This document shows positions 12,075-23,781 of a stretch of 64,000 nt of DNA, piece by piece. Made by a program: the position numbers and the translations under genes. The notes below the pieces were generated by a model. It was given only the letters and a program-made list of their open reading frames with translations, ran no database searches and had not been told where the DNA came from. The first letter of the stretch is position 1. Each line of letters starts with the position of its first letter. Source of the DNA: Hordeum vulgare subsp. vulgare (taxonomy: Eukaryota; Streptophyta; Magnoliopsida; Poales; Poaceae). The stretch lies in the NCBI RefSeq assembly GCF_904849725.1, contig NC_058520.1, forward strand, positions 401,277,993-401,341,992, read 5' to 3'.

Positions 12075-13967
12075 CGTGGGGACAGCCTTGTCCGAGGCGG
12101 TCACCTTGACTCGCATCACTGAGTCGGCCGTGGCGTACTTGTCCGCCTTGGCCATGAGCACCGCCAGAGAGGTGGGCTCGGAGCACATGAGCTTGTGCTT
12201 GAGGAGGGTGCCGTCTCGGCAACCGTCGATGAAGTACTGGATGGCCTATACCTCATGCACCCCCTCACAGGAGTTGCGAAGGTCCGTCGAGCGAGTGACG
12301 TAGTCGCGAAGGGGTTCGTCGGACCTTTGGACGCACATAGCCAGCTCGCAAGGCCGGCCAGGGCGCTTGTAGGTGTCAGTGAAGTTGCGGACGAATGCCT
12401 CCTCGAAGTCCACCCATGAGTTGACGTTGTCGGCTGCAAGGCTGTTGAGCCAAGTCCGAGCCGAACCGGCCAACATGAGTGGCTCGTAGCAGACTGTTGC
12501 ACGCTTGTTGCCCCTGGCAATGCCAACCGCAATGGTGTAGTCGATGAGCCAGTACTGTGGCTTGGTAGAGCCATTGTACTTGGGAGTATCCCGAGGCAAG
12601 GTGAAGCCTCGGGGAAACGGCTCCCCTCGGATCCGGGGGCCGAAGCAGGCCGGACCGATAGGACTGTCCTCCTTCATGAGGGCTGACTGGGCCAGGGCAT
12701 TGAGACGCATGCGGGCGTCCTGGTCACCCTGGGGAACGCGAGCGCCCATCCTAGCTGCTATCGGAGAGGCACCTTGCGGACCGGTGGCATGGGTCCTCCC
12801 CGGACGAGGAACCTCATTAGTCGAGTCGCTCTCGTCGCCTCCATGACGCGTGCTCGAAGTATGCTCGCTCTGGCGCTGGGAGCACCTATCTTGACTTCCC
12901 TCGCCCCTCTGGCCGGAGGTGCGATGCAAGGAAGATCCCTCCGCGTGATGATTTCCGCTAGGGTTGCGGCGCGCTCTGGGGTTGGGTCCTGGAGATTATG
13001 ACTGGGCCTGACCAGGGTCAAGCCGCGTCTCCTGCTCATTGGCGGCGTCAAGCAGATCCTTGACCTGCTTCTCCTGGAAAGCGCGCTCCTCGCCCTCCAA
13101 GTTTGGTATTTCTTCCATGGCCATCTGCGTTGCCCGCAAGTTGGCTGCAGGGGTCTCATAGATGGGATGGTTGCCGCCTAGGATCTCGGCAATGAACTGG
13201 CCGCGGCCGCGGACCGATCCAAGCCGGCTAGGGGCCTCGGAAATCGTAGTGAGGCCATATGCGGAGTTATACTCGCGCTGCGTGGCCTCCATCTGACGCT
13301 TTGCCGAGGCGACGGCAATGCCCTCCTCCAAGATCTGCTTGCGAGCCTCCTCCAGCAAGGCTCGGGCGTCGTTAGGGTTTATGGAAGCGGCAATGGGCGT
13401 CTTCAGGCTGGAGAGTGCATCCTGCAGAGTGTCAGCGGTGACAGCAGCAGGCTCACCAGCGTCTGCTGACGCCTTGCCATGAGCCGTGCTGGTGCGAGCG
13501 CCAATGACCATCACCTCCACGACATTGGAGACGGTGGTGACATGGTACGGGGTGAATAACCCCACCGACGGCGGAGGGCCGTCGAAGACGAGTACGTTGC
13601 TGGGGTACACATCATGTGCAGGCATCTTAGCGATAGAGAGCCTACTAAAGCTGGCGCACATCGCCTCAACATCGAAGTCCTTGCCGAAGTAGCGAGGACC
13701 ATCGTTGAGACGCTGGTCGCTAAAGAGAACGTTGAGGTTCTCCATAGCAGCGACGACGACGCTAGGAGGCGCCTCGTCATCGGAATATTCGTCTGAATCT
13801 GCATGGTGGACGGGGACGTCGATCATCATCGGTGTTGCCTCATCGAAAGCGGGCACCACGGGCATGCAGATCGATCCGGACGCGATGCATCCGGTGGCGT
13901 AGGTGCGGGGCCCCGCCCAGCGCGTAAAGCCAGCTGATGCCGCGTTTGGCCCCATGGTGGGCGCCAA
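12075..13967 (-). pseudogene. G4 gag, truncated
   Basis: One frame runs from near 13967 to the breakpoint at 12075, with in-frame stops at 12996 and at 12246 (TAG, probably from CAG). Recognisable gag residues include PQYWLIDYTIAVG, ARTWLNSLAADNVNSW, FTDTYKRPGRPCEL and RSDEPLRDYV. The N-terminal part is rich in acidic residues and Ala and contains a helical segment around ALLEEARKQILEEG. The C-terminal zinc knuckle and all of pol are missing. Confidence 0.8.
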
Positions 13968-13968
13968 A
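13948..13968 (-). promoter_or_regulatory. G4 primer-binding site
   Basis: The minus strand reads ...ACTGACA, end of LTR, then TTTGGCGCCCACCATGGGG. It matches the sites of T1, T2 and T3 in layout. Confidence 0.75.
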
Positions 13969-15063
13969 TGTCAGTGAATACTCACAACATATGCCATAGG
14001 TAGGCTAAAGTCGGTGAGAACCGAAGGGGCAACGGAGGGCGCTCGGGACGAGGTTGGTACAAGCATGGATAGCACGATGTACCCAGGTTCAGGGCTCTCC
14101 GTAGAGATAAGACCCCTAGTCCTGCCGGAGTGTATGATGTATATGGATGGATTACAAGGTTGCTTCTCGAGCTGTGTTGAGGAGGAGGAAGAGGGGAGCA
14201 GCCGGCTCGTCTCTGCCTCTCTCTATGTGGTTGGTGTATGATATGTTGTTCGACCGACCCTCTGCATGGAGGGTGACCGGGGGGTTTTATAGACGAACCC
14301 ACCGGTCTACAAAATGGATAAAGGGTACAAGAGTGGGACCCGGCTGGCAGCCTCGCCCGCCGGCCAAGGGGGCCACGAGGGTCTCGTCTTGTCGCTTGAG
14401 AGGCCTGCCGGCTACGAGGTCCCGTCTGGCTGTGGGACCCGCCGGCTAGCCAATGAAGCTCTCGCGTAAGGTTGACGCCGAGCACGCGCGGTACGTCCGG
14501 CTCGTCCAACGAGATTCGTCATGAGCAGATAGTACGGCCATCTCCATTGTTCCCACACCGAGCGCAGTAATGGAGTGGGAGTTTGACGGTCCGACACTAT
14601 GCTGGGTGATGGATCACAGCCGGGGTAGGTCAGTGGCATGGCCGCCGACGCTCGTACCTGCCAGGCACTCCGATCCAATACCTTTGCTGACGCGTAGCCA
14701 CCTATAATCGTAGGGTCTCGTCATGACCTACGATCTGATGTGACTTGAGGTTCCCGGCCAGCTAGCTCGCTTGGCTAGCCGGCTGGGGCACGGCAGCCTC
14801 ATCCCTAGCCGGCTGGGGCACGGCAGCCTCGTCCCTAGCCGGCTGGCTTGACCAAGGCGGTCAGGGAGAGGTAGACGTCTCGCCTCTAGCCGACAGAGGT
14901 TGCCTGGCTGGTGAGAGAATTGGTTGCCTCGTCCTCCAGCCGGTAGGCGCAGCCTAGCCGGTCAGAGGACTTGGGCCTTGGAGAATTATACTTGGTCATT
15001 CCTTTTGGGCAGGAGATGAAGGAGCAGGCTCGATGAGCCTACCCTGGGGTTATCCTCCCGACA
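13969..15063 (-). repeat. G4 5' LTR
   Basis: It is 1095 bp, TG at 13969 to CA at 15063; on the minus strand it starts TGTCGGGAGGATAACCCC. It holds a duplicated segment, GCCGGCTGGGGCACGGCAGC, at about 14779 and 14810, and several related CTAGCCGGCTGG copies nearby. No second LTR was found. Confidence 0.8.
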
Positions 15064-15164
15064 ATCAACATAATCATCATCTTCTTCTTCTTCATCGTCA
15101 TCATCATCATCTTCTTCTTCTTCTTTATCTTCTCCTCCCCCTTCTCCTTCTCCTTCTCCTTCTC
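15064..15164. repeat. Compound ATC/TTC/CTTCTC microsatellite, left part
   Basis: Imperfect runs of ATC, TTC and CTTCTC. The same pyrimidine-rich tract resumes at 19962 after T3, so T3 inserted into it. Confidence 0.9.
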
Positions 15165-15747
15165 TAACGGGGATATAGCCCTAGGGTAGGGTCATAGGTA
15201 TGACCAATACGTCCTACCCAAGGGCACCTCATTATTAGTTTAAGGACTACAAGGGAAATTCCTAGTGGATCGTGACAACATCTAACCACTCGGTACGGAT
15301 CCACTCAGACAAGTACATTCCATCCACTCGGATTACAGTCAACCACTCGGCCGTATGACTCACTCGGTCATGCAAATACCAACAGTCGGCAAGACATCTG
15401 TAGTGGGCTGACATTATGGCATCAATGCCCCATCTTGCAACATAAGAGGTGAGGAGGTGGCGCACTCTATATAAACCACCCCCCTCCACATAGCTAGGGA
15501 CATCTTCTTCTTCTTCTTCTCCCCCTGCGGGCTCATTCCTTCCCTGGAGCTCTGGCTCTCTCTATACCATGTAACTCATGTCCATGACAGATAAAACAAA
15601 GCCTCTACGGAGCACGAGACATAGGGTTGTTATCTCCACTGTGAGAGGCCTGAACTCGCTAAAACCACCATGTCACCCATGTGCATCTTGATAGATCATG
15701 CTCCGTTATCTTACCCCCTTTCTACTGTCAGACTTATACCCACGACA
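15165..15747 (+). repeat. T3 5' LTR
   Basis: It starts TAACGGGG where the 3' LTR has TGGCGGGG, so the canonical terminal TG has become TA, and ends CCCACGACA. A TATATAAA box lies at 15468-15475 in the context GCGCACTCTATATAA shared with T2. Confidence 0.9.
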
Positions 15748-15768
15748 GTTGGCACCCACCTTGGGGCA
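15748..15768 (+). promoter_or_regulatory. T3 primer-binding site
   Basis: GTTGGCACCCACCTTGGGGC follows the LTR directly and differs at two positions from the T2 site at 28679. Confidence 0.8.
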
Positions 15769-15979
15769 TAGCGTCTATTGAGCCATGATGCATATGGTTA
15801 TTTCTTCAACCACCAACAGAAGATCGATTTCCGCTAGTGCCCTCTATTCGATTAGATCTTCACACTTTCACACATTTTTCATACTGTTCATCTCACCACA
15901 AACAAAGAGTCTCAAACAAAAAGGAAGCACACATCCATCCGATCACATACAAGGAAAATTATCAACCTTTAGCTTCATC

Positions 15980-16225
15980 CCTGCCGCTTCGTCGTCGCCA
16001 CGCGCGGCCTCTGGTGTTGCCCGCTTCATCGTCGCCACGCGCGGCCTCTGGCGCTGCTCGCTTTGTCGTCGCCACGCGCAGCCTCCGGCATCACCCGCTT
16101 CATCGTCGCCACGCACGGCTCCGGCGCCTCCCGCTTCGTCATTGCCACGCGCAGCCTCCAGCGCTGCCTGCTTCATCATCGCCACGCGCGGCCTCCGGCG
16201 CCGGCTGCTTCATCGTTGCCACGCA
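15980..16225. repeat. 37-bp minisatellite in T3, about 6.5 copies
   Basis: The core GCCACGCGCGGCCTC recurs at 15997, 16034, 16071, 16108, 16144, 16181 and 16218. A 37-bp period is not a multiple of three, so the long overlapping ORFs here (for example 15785-16495) are by-products of the repeat and not genes. Confidence 0.85.
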
Positions 16226-16850
16226 AACGGCCACCGACGCGTCGATGCATCATACTCATTTGCGACATCATCGTCGAGCCCCTGCAAACGGCCACGACGC
16301 GATCCATCCCGTCGTTTTCGGCCTCTAGGACACCACCGTCGAGCTTCCACACATGGCAGCCCCGTTTTGTGGCATCGGCTCTGCCTGCAACCCATGGAGC
16401 GGCATCTCAGTGATCAGGTCCGTGCATTCGACACAATATTTTCTGCCTTGTATGCATACAATAATTATCTATGCCAGACTTCATGCATAGACTGAATGCG
16501 ATCAGTTTCGCATGCATGGATTAAACGTTTTCAGTTTCGCGTGCATAGAGTAACTAGCTTTACCTCAGTCATGCATGGAGTAAATATCTTCAGTTTCACA
16601 TGCATGGACTAAATAACATTACCTCACGTAATGCATGCTGGACAAAACGTCACGCTGAGAGTAACTAGCCGGTCGTTCAATGCCGATGGTAAGTGCATAC
16701 GTTACATGACCACTTGGTCGATCAATTAACTACATGCAGGAAAAACAAAAACGGAAGGACGTGGTGGCCTTCAACGCCGGGTTAATTGGCTGGAGGATCA
16801 ACTCCATGCAGTAAATGTGGGCTAACCGTTTTGGCTGAGACGCGTCATCA
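16226..16850. other. T3 interior, short repeats only
   Basis: No coding sequence that I can support. About three copies of a roughly 60-bp unit containing CAGTTTC followed by CATGCATGGA occur between 16500 and 16650. Confidence 0.5.
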
Positions 16851-17700
16851 TCACTCGGTTGCCTTGCATGCCGTCCCTCAGTCGAAAGCATCGTCATCAC
16901 TCGGCTGCTCTGCGCATCGTCACTCGGTCGGACGCGCGTTGTTGCTCGGTCGGACGCGCGTCGTCATCACTCGGCCGCGCATCACATCGTCGCTGAGTTA
17001 GACGTGCGCCGTCATCACTCGGCAGCTCCGCGCATTGCCACTCGTCCGGACGCTCCATCGTCACTTGGCCACTCCACGCACCGTCACTCTACTGGACAGG
17101 TCGTTATCACTCGGCAGCTCCGCGCATCGCCTCTCAGCCAGACGCTCCATCGTCACTCGGCCACTCCGCGCGCCATCACTCTACTGGACGCGTCGTCATC
17201 ACTCGGCAGCTCCGCGCATCGCCACTCAGTCGGACGCTCCATCCTCACTCGGCCGCTCCGCGCACCGTCACTCTACTGGACACGCCGTCATCACTCGACC
17301 GCTCTGCGCGTCGGCGCTTGGTCGAACACGCGTCATCATCACTCGGCCGCCCTGCATGCTGTCACTCAGTCGGACGCGTCATCAGCGCTCGGCCGCCCTA
17401 CGCGCCGTCCCTCGCTCGGATCCGTTGTCAGCACTCTGTAGCTTCGCGCATCGCCAGTCAGCAATACGAGCCATCCTCACTCGGCTGGAGACACCTTCGT
17501 CACTCAGTAGCTTCGCGTATCGTCACTCGGCTGGAGGCTTCTTCGTCACCTGGTTGCTCTGCGCGTCGTCACTCGCCCGGCCCATGTGTCGCCACTCAGC
17601 TAGACGCGTCTTCATCGCTTGACCGCCCAACACGTCGCCACTCAGCCGGACGTGTCTACTTCGCTCGACCGCCCCGCGCGTCGTCAGGCAGCTAAGTCAT
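16850..17700. repeat. T3 irregular ACTCGG-rich repeat tract
   Basis: Dozens of copies of a loose unit built on CGTCACTCGG and GCGCATCGTC, with variable spacing. It opens all three plus-strand frames, giving Arg/His/Ser-rich ORFs that overlap each other; I treat these as repeat artefacts. Confidence 0.8.
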
Positions 17701-18325
17701 TTTTTCACAGAATGCATTCTATTAAATAATCGTTTCTACATTACCGAGTGTCGAGGAAGTCGCACATGACGTTCACTCGGAGGCCACGCCACTGAGTGTA
17801 CCTCTGCACTCGGTTGTTTATTTTTATGTGGGAACACTTCACTTCCGCTTCGTTTGGGTCCAGTACTCAAACGAGTTCAGCCAGATCCTTCACTCTTTTA
17901 GACTCTTGCTGGTTCCGAACCAGCAATCATGTGGCACACCCAGCGGTTGTCTATGGGTGAAATTTACACAAACTATTTCAGAAAAGATCATATTACTTTG
18001 ATAATTTTTTATGCTGGCTTGTGCTATTTCTCATACACAGGTTACTCGACGCATCCGTGCGCCATCCTCGTCCCTTCTCAGGCTCAATCGCCGTAACGAT
18101 CATTCATGCGTTTTCACGTGTTCGGAAGCCCTTTCAATGACGTAGTGGACACGGCCGCCCCGCGTGCCGTCGGTGGGTCGGACGCCTCCTCGACATACAT
18201 CACTTGGCCGCCCCGCGCGTTGCCACTCAGCCAGAATCGTCTACCTCACTCGGATGCCATGCGCATCGCAACTCCGTGTGGCACGTCTTCATCACTCGGA
18301 TGCCCCGCGCGCCACTGCTCGGGGG
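17701..18325. other. T3 interior without recognisable feature
   Basis: Unique-looking sequence with scattered ACTCGG words and no supported ORF. Confidence 0.4.
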
Positions 18326-18905
18326 CTTAGCTGCGACTCCGTATCGCCTAAGTTAAAAACAACTCCGAGTGCGGACATGCTCCACACTTGGGGGCTTAGC
18401 TGCGACTCCGTATCGCCTAAGTTAAAAACAAGTCCGAGTGCAGATATGCTCCACGCTCGGGGGCTTAGCTGCGACTCCGTATCACCAAATTAAAAACAAC
18501 TCCGAGTGCGGACATGCTCCACGCTCGGGGGCTTAGCTGCGACTCCGTATCGCCTAAGTTAAAAACAACTCTGAGTACGGACATGCTCGATGCTCGGGGG
18601 CTTAGCTGCGACTCCGTATCGCCTAAGTTAAAAACAACTCCGAGTGCGGACATGCTCCACGCTCGGGGGCTTAGCTGCGACTCCGTATCGCCTAAGTTAA
18701 AAACAACTCCGAGTGCGGACATGTTCCACACTCGGGGACTTAGCTGCGACTTCGTATCGCCTAAGTTAAAAACAACTCTGAGTGCGGACATGCTCCGCAC
18801 TCGGAGGCTTAGCTGCGACTCTGTATCGCCTAAGTTAAAACTACTCCGAGTACAGACACGCTGCACACTCAGGAACTTAGGTGCGACCCCGTATCACCTA
18901 AGTTT
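18326..18905. repeat. 69-bp hairpin tandem array in T3, 8-9 copies
   Basis: CTTAG starts units at 18326, 18395, 18464, 18532, 18601, 18670, 18739, 18808 and 18876. Each unit can fold: CTTAG with CTAAG, and GCGA with the ATCGC arm, around a short loop. The unit is homologous to the 70-bp unit of T2 (34748 onward) in both the hairpin and the CCGAGTGCG...CTCGGGG flank. Confidence 0.9.
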
Positions 18906-19043
18906 AAATATACACTCGGAGACTTGACTTTGATCCAGAAATCATATAATGCAGATTCAACAAACATTCAACATGACAAGCACTGGAAGTCTTAAACCCT
19001 CTGCCAGACTCATCTAGTCCGACAGAGGCTCGGGAACTACACC

Positions 19044-19070
19044 CAGTGGGTGCACTGAGCGTGCCCCCAC
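19044..19070. other. T3 copy of the GTGGGTGCAC hairpin
   Basis: GTGGGTGCACT, loop GAG, CGTGCCCCCAC. Equivalent hairpins are in T2 at 37621-37647, 37755-37778 and 37890-37910, with paired base changes between copies. Confidence 0.65.
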
Positions 19071-19366
19071 AAGAAGAGAAATACAAAAAAGAAACATTCT
19101 GCTTGGTCAGGTCCACCAACAACATCCAAATTCAACAGATTCCAACCGACTACCAGCAGTCAGTCAGAGACTCAAGATCCTGTTGGTCACTCGGATCTAC
19201 TTCAATTCTTAAGTTCACTCCGACATACTACTCAGCGGAATCGATCAGGGTGAATGATGAAGACTTAAATCAACGCATAATTTTGCAAGGCCCTGAAGCA
19301 CGTTCAAGTTCGGTCTGGTGCTACAAGATTTACATCTACACCTTCACCACTCGGACCCTGATCCAT

Positions 19367-19377
19367 TCGGGGGCTAA
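19367..19377 (+). promoter_or_regulatory. T3 polypurine tract
   Basis: TCGGGGGCTAA lies immediately before the 3' LTR. T2 has TTCGGGGACTAA in the same place and both are preceded by ATCCAT. Confidence 0.7.
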
Positions 19378-19961
19378 TGGCGGGGATATAGCCCTAGGGT
19401 AGTGTCATAGGTCTGACCAATACGTCCTACCCAAGGGCACCTCATTATTAGTTTAAGGACTACAAGGGAAATTCCTACTGGATCGTGACAACATCTAATC
19501 CACTTGGTACGGATCCACTCAGACAAGTACATTCCATCCACTCGGATGACAGTCAACCACTCGGCCGTATGACTCACTCGGTCATGCAAATACCAACAGT
19601 CGGCAAGACATCTGTAGTGGGCTGACATTATGGCATCAATGCCCCATCTTGTAACATAAGAGGTGAGGAGGTGGCGCACTCTATATAAGCCACCCCCCTC
19701 CACATAGCTAGGGACATCTTCTTCTTCTTCTTCTCCCCCTGCGGGCTCATTCCTTCCCTGGAGCTCTGGCTCTCTCTATACCATGTAACTCATGTCCATG
19801 ACAGATAAAACAAAGCCTCTCCGGAGCACGAGACATAGGGTTGTTATCTCCACTGTGAGAGGCCTGAACTCGCTAAAACCACCGTGTCACCCATGTGCAT
19901 CTTGATAGATCACGCTCCGTTATCTTACCCCCTTTCTACTGTCAGACTTATACCCACGACA
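19378..19961 (+). repeat. T3 3' LTR
   Basis: It is 584 bp, TGGCGGGGATATAG to CCCACGACA, with TATATAAG at 19682-19689. It is followed by the target duplication TTCTC. Confidence 0.9.
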
Positions 19962-20012
19962 TTCTCCTTTTCCTTCTCCTTCTCCTTCTCCTCATCCTCC
20001 TTCTTCTTCTTC

Positions 20013-20079
<67 letters not shown>

Positions 20080-20780
20080 CTTCTTCTTCTTCTTCTTAGC
20101 TAATTATCCTCCAAAATGACATAACTAGCTTATCTAGTTCATTTATGACATAATTAGCATAGTTAGGTGAGAAATGGCATAAGAACCTTGGTTAGCTCAT
20201 AAATGTTATATACTTAGCTTGTTTTCCTCTAAAATGACATAATTAGCTTCGTTAGGTCAAAAATGGCATAATAACCTTGGTTACCTTATAAATATCATAT
20301 ACTTAGCTTATTTCCCTCCAAAATTACATAATTAGCTTAGTTAGGTCAATGTTATAATAACCTTGGTTAGCTCAAAAATGACATATAGTTAGCTTATTTT
20401 CCTCCAAAATGACATAATAAGCTCAAAAGTGTCATATATTCTGCTTCTTCTTCTTCTTCTTCTAGTATTCTTCTTATTCTTCTTCTAACTTTCTTATTCC
20501 CATTTTGCAGATTTGATTTACTACATGAAAGCCGGCATTGATGGATCGCTTCAGTTTTGTTTTCATTTGTGTTGATGAATAATGTGTAACTATATGTATG
20601 TATATATGGATGAACATTGTTAAACTTTGTATAGTGAAGGTTCTTTTAATATGTGCTGGTTCTTTCCATCTGGCCTACCTCACTATATACCATATATGTG
20701 TTGTGAACTATATATATATGATATATGTGCCGTGAAAATGCAGGGAAATAACAGAAAACAAATAAAACACGGGTTACTTA
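19962..20780. mobile_element. CACTA-like transposon fragment with microsatellite and subterminal repeats
   Basis: A compound microsatellite comes first: CTTCTC and TTC runs, about 22 GTT units (about 20014-20079), then TTC again. From 20100 to 20440, about three and a half units of 90-117 bp follow, each containing CCTCCAAAATGACATAA, TAGCTTAGTTAGGTC and CCTTGGTTAGCTC. Such units are typical of subterminal regions of Triticeae CACTA elements. I see no CACTA terminal inverted repeat, so the fragment is incomplete; it ends abruptly against a truncated A1 LTR near 20780. Confidence 0.6.
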
Positions 20781-21623
20781 TAACAACTTTATATGATTAC
20801 TTATAACAAGACTTCTCCCATGTCCTCGGGAATAATAATTACTACTCACACATCATCAACATGCTCAAGATTAGAGGTTTAATAGTAATAATTAAGGATC
20901 TGAACATAATATCTTCCACCAAGTAATCCAACAAGCATCAACTACAAGATGTAATCAAAACAACTAGTTACCCACAGGTACCAATCTGAGGTTTTGAGAC
21001 AAAGATTGAATACAAGAGATGAACTAGGGTTGGAGATGATATTATGCCGGTGAAGACGTTGATGAAGATTGGTCCACCCACGAAGGAGGAAGTGTTGGTG
21101 ATGGCGAAGGCCTTGATTTCCCCTCTGAGAGAGAAGTTTTCCTGGTAGAATCTCTCTGTCGGAGAGCAAAAGGGACTCTGCCCAGGTTTCCACCACTAGA
21201 AAACAGTGCTTTGTCCCGAGAGATGACTCATGAATTTTTTTTCTAGGGTAAAACACACCATATAGGAGAAGATGGTCTCTAGAGGGCCAGTTGGGGCCCA
21301 ACAAGCCATCAGGGCGCGACCTCGGGGTCGTGCCTTGTTGGCTTGTGCCAAGCTGGTGGGCCCTCTCTGATATATTTTAGCCAAGAAATTCTCAAATATT
21401 CCTGAAATTTCTGCGTAACGTTTCAGATCATTTGGAGAAAGTTGATTTTTTGTCTTTTTCTCGGTTTCCTAATTCAGGATTCCAGTTTCCAAATAATTCA
21501 ATCTCGGTGATGTACCTTGCATGTTCACAGAGAAAGAGCATAAGAATTGTATGATAATAAGGGATAATGGACAAGATCAACTCAAATATCAATAGTAAGT
21601 CATGATGCAAAATGAGTGTATCA
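20781..21623 (-). repeat. A1 3' LTR, truncated
   Basis: It matches 42520-43355 in the same orientation. On the minus strand it starts TGATACACTCATTTTGC at 21623. About 670 bp of its far end, present in the 5' LTR, is missing at 20780. It contains hairpin H2 and a TATATGG-like box at about 21257-21264. Confidence 0.85.
21281..21367. other. LTR hairpin H2 upstream of TATA
   Basis: Nested arms: AGAGGGCC with GGCCCTCT, ACAAGCCA (21301-21308) with TGGCTTGT (21339-21346), and GGCGCGACC (21313-21321) with GGTCGTGCC (21326-21334). It lies about 280-340 nt from the LTR start, next to a TATA-like box. Confidence 0.8.
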
Positions 21624-21634
21624 ACTCCCCAAGC
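21624..21634 (-). promoter_or_regulatory. A1 polypurine tract
   Basis: The minus strand reads GCTTGGGGAGT directly before the LTR start TGATAC. This is the expected site for plus-strand priming and fixes the LTR boundary. Confidence 0.8.
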
Positions 21635-23192
21635 TTAGACCTCGCTTGTCCTCACGAGAAAGCCGAGCTCGAAAATAACGACCACATGATTTGAGAGAGA
21701 GAGAGGTGTCGATAAAAACGGAATATGATCATGACAGCATCATGAATATTAGCATAGCTGCAAGTATTTTATCATATAACTTCTCATAAACAACTAATAA
21801 GCCATTCAAAATTATTGGTGTATGAAGCATAAACTTTATTAAAAATCAACAAACTATATTCTCAGTCATTGGGGCAATCATAATTCATCATAATCCAGAG
21901 GAGAATCTATATGAGAGCTTTATTTTTGGCAAGTTCACATACTCAACTATCATTTAATCTTCTTTGATTGCTCATGCTCAAGTCATATTTTTGGATCACA
22001 TGTTTTCATAGGACAAATAGGAAGATAGAGGCTTAAATGATTCGCCGCCCAACTTACTTACCTCAAAGATAATGTCAACAATAATAGATCATGATCATCT
22101 ATATCCACTTGGATATATAAATTTGAATCTTTCCTCAACACATGGTGCTTGACACTATAGGATTAATAGGTTGGAAAAGGAATAAACTTTATTGACTCAA
22201 GTACATGATTGCACTCCTGAAAATAAAAGATAGGCCCTTCGCAGAGGGAAGCGGAGGTTGTCATGCGCTTTTAATTTATAGGATGTGTGAACTCTTAATG
22301 CAAAGGAACACCACTTTATATTGCCCCTTATGATAGCAAACTTTATTATGCACACCGTCGCTCTTATTTCTTTGCCATCACAATATCGTACAAAGTTTAT
22401 TTTCACTTGCAATAAAAGATCATACACAGTTAGGACCAATTTTATATCTTGATACACCGATGACAACTTACTTGAAGAATCTTACTCAATCCATAGGTAG
22501 GTATAGTGGACTTTCATGGCAAGAAACTAGGTTTTAGGGTTATGGATGCACAAGTAGTATCTTTACTTAGTGCGGGTTTTTTGGGCTAGCAAAGGATCTA
22601 GAACAAGCATCACATGTTGAAGGATCCAAGACCATATAACTTCAATGTGAATATAAAATAACATGATCATTACGTTGTCTTCCATGTCCAACATCAACAC
22701 TTGATCATTATATAATATTTGATGAAGGCTCACAATCATCAAAGATGTCCAAGATATTGTATTTATATGTGAGTCTCCTCTCCTCTGTCATAATCTTGCT
22801 TAGATTGCAACAATGGCTAATACTATGTTTGTTTACTATCAACAACTTTTATCACTTGTACCCTTTTTGTGTGAAGTCATTACTACTCATAAGATGAGCA
22901 TATGATCTTTATATTTCTTTTTATTTCCATGCTATGATGAAGGGTGCACACAGGTTAAGCAAAAAAACTCAACTAATCTATATTATATAACTCACATACT
23001 CGACTACAAGGATAGATGGAACTCAAAGAAAAAATTCTAAGCAAAGAAAATCTGAAATTTATTTCCCTAAATCATGAAAGAACTAAGGATCAAACTAAGA
23101 TAGATAATAACGATGGAAGCGATAGTGATACGATACTGGGGCACCTAACTCAAGCTTGAGACAAGCCAAGGGTGGTGCCCGTACCCATGTAC
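21635..23192. other. A1 3' noncoding region
   Basis: AT-rich, no supported ORF. The part around 22680-22800 is homologous to 43380-43500 in A2, for example CACAATCATCAAAGATG against CACAATCATTAAAGATG. Confidence 0.6.
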
Positions 23193-23700
23193 TCAGGCGT
23201 CCTCCTCAGGTGATAGTGGTGGTGTAGTAGGGGTGTCCTCAGTAGTACAGGGAGTAGACTCCCCATCAAAGAAAGAAATTTTTTTCTCGGGAGTCCTGAA
23301 ACCAGCAGCGAAGCTCATCCTTTGAAACCTAGATTCATACTCACAGTTTTGGCCTTGGAGTTCATAGATTTGATCTTGGAGGTGATCGATTTGATCTTGG
23401 AGCTTAGAGAGAATCTCTCCCACACTCTTAGTGTCTAGCTTGTCTTCTTGGATGAAATTTGTGATCATAGAGTGGTTAGCACTCAGACTACGCTCAACCA
23501 TCACTTGTCACTTGAAGATCTCCTGCTCCACCGCTTCAAGCCTGGCCTTCTCGCGTCCCTCCTTCTTGGGACCTCAAACATCCTGGATGTCAAGCACCCC
23601 TATGCATCTCCATAGCTTGAGGGTGCTTCATCACCTCCGGCGGATACGGGTTGATGACCTTATCGAAGAACTTGTCTTTGGAAGGGATTAGTGAAGTCAT
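23193..23700 (-). pseudogene. A1 3' ORF, coiled-coil protein of unknown function
   Basis: The ATG at 23700 opens a frame beginning MTSLIPSKDKFFDKV, broken by stops and frame changes around 23520-23600. It resumes at 23504 and runs to 23193. The better-preserved part has a strong heptad pattern (LSKLQDQIDHLQDQIYELQ) and an acidic, Pro-rich tail ending LSPEEDA. It sits between integrase and the 3' LTR, where Athila elements carry an env-like or other extra ORF; I see no transmembrane segment, so I do not call it env. Upstream lies a hairpin and TATA box that may serve as its promoter. Confidence 0.7.
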
Positions 23701-23781
23701 GGTTATCTAAATCTGACAGAAAAACAGCTCGAAACTAGAACAGACGAAAATCTCGCGATGCAGTGGTCAAAACAAACAGGA

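Larger units (their letters stand above)
12075..15063 (-). mobile_element. G4: Gypsy element remnant, 5' LTR plus gag
   Basis: On the minus strand: LTR 15063-13969, primer-binding site, and a gag frame cut off at 12075 by the neighbouring LTR. No protease or pol remains. The gag resembles other Tat-type or related Gypsy gags but is too short for firm lineage placement. The five bases after the LTR, ATCAA (15064-15068), would be one copy of the target duplication. Confidence 0.8.
15165..19961 (+). mobile_element. T3: non-autonomous LTR retrotransposon, related to T2
   Basis: It has two LTRs (15165-15747 and 19378-19961) and the target duplication TTCTC (15160-15164 and 19962-19966). The 3.6-kb interior has no gag or pol and consists largely of repeats. 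LTR ends, promoter core, primer-binding site, polypurine tract and a hairpin tandem array all match T2, so T2-family proteins probably mobilised it. By hand count its LTRs differ at about 12 sites plus one indel, which suggests recent insertion. Confidence 0.9.

Noticed and set aside
15785..17700. Long overlapping ORFs rich in Arg, His and Ser
   Set aside because: They arise in two or three frames at once from a 37-bp minisatellite and the ACTCGG-rich repeat; no conserved domain.
18465..18927. Repetitive proteins on both strands of the T3 array
   Set aside because: The 69-bp unit is a multiple of three without stops, so both strands stay open; not evidence for coding.
19884..20119. Leu/Val/Phe-rich ORFs
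   Set aside because: Translation of a GTT/TTC microsatellite.
23193..23700. env-like glycoprotein in A1
   Set aside because: Position fits, but there is no signal peptide or transmembrane segment; the protein is a coiled coil with an acidic tail.
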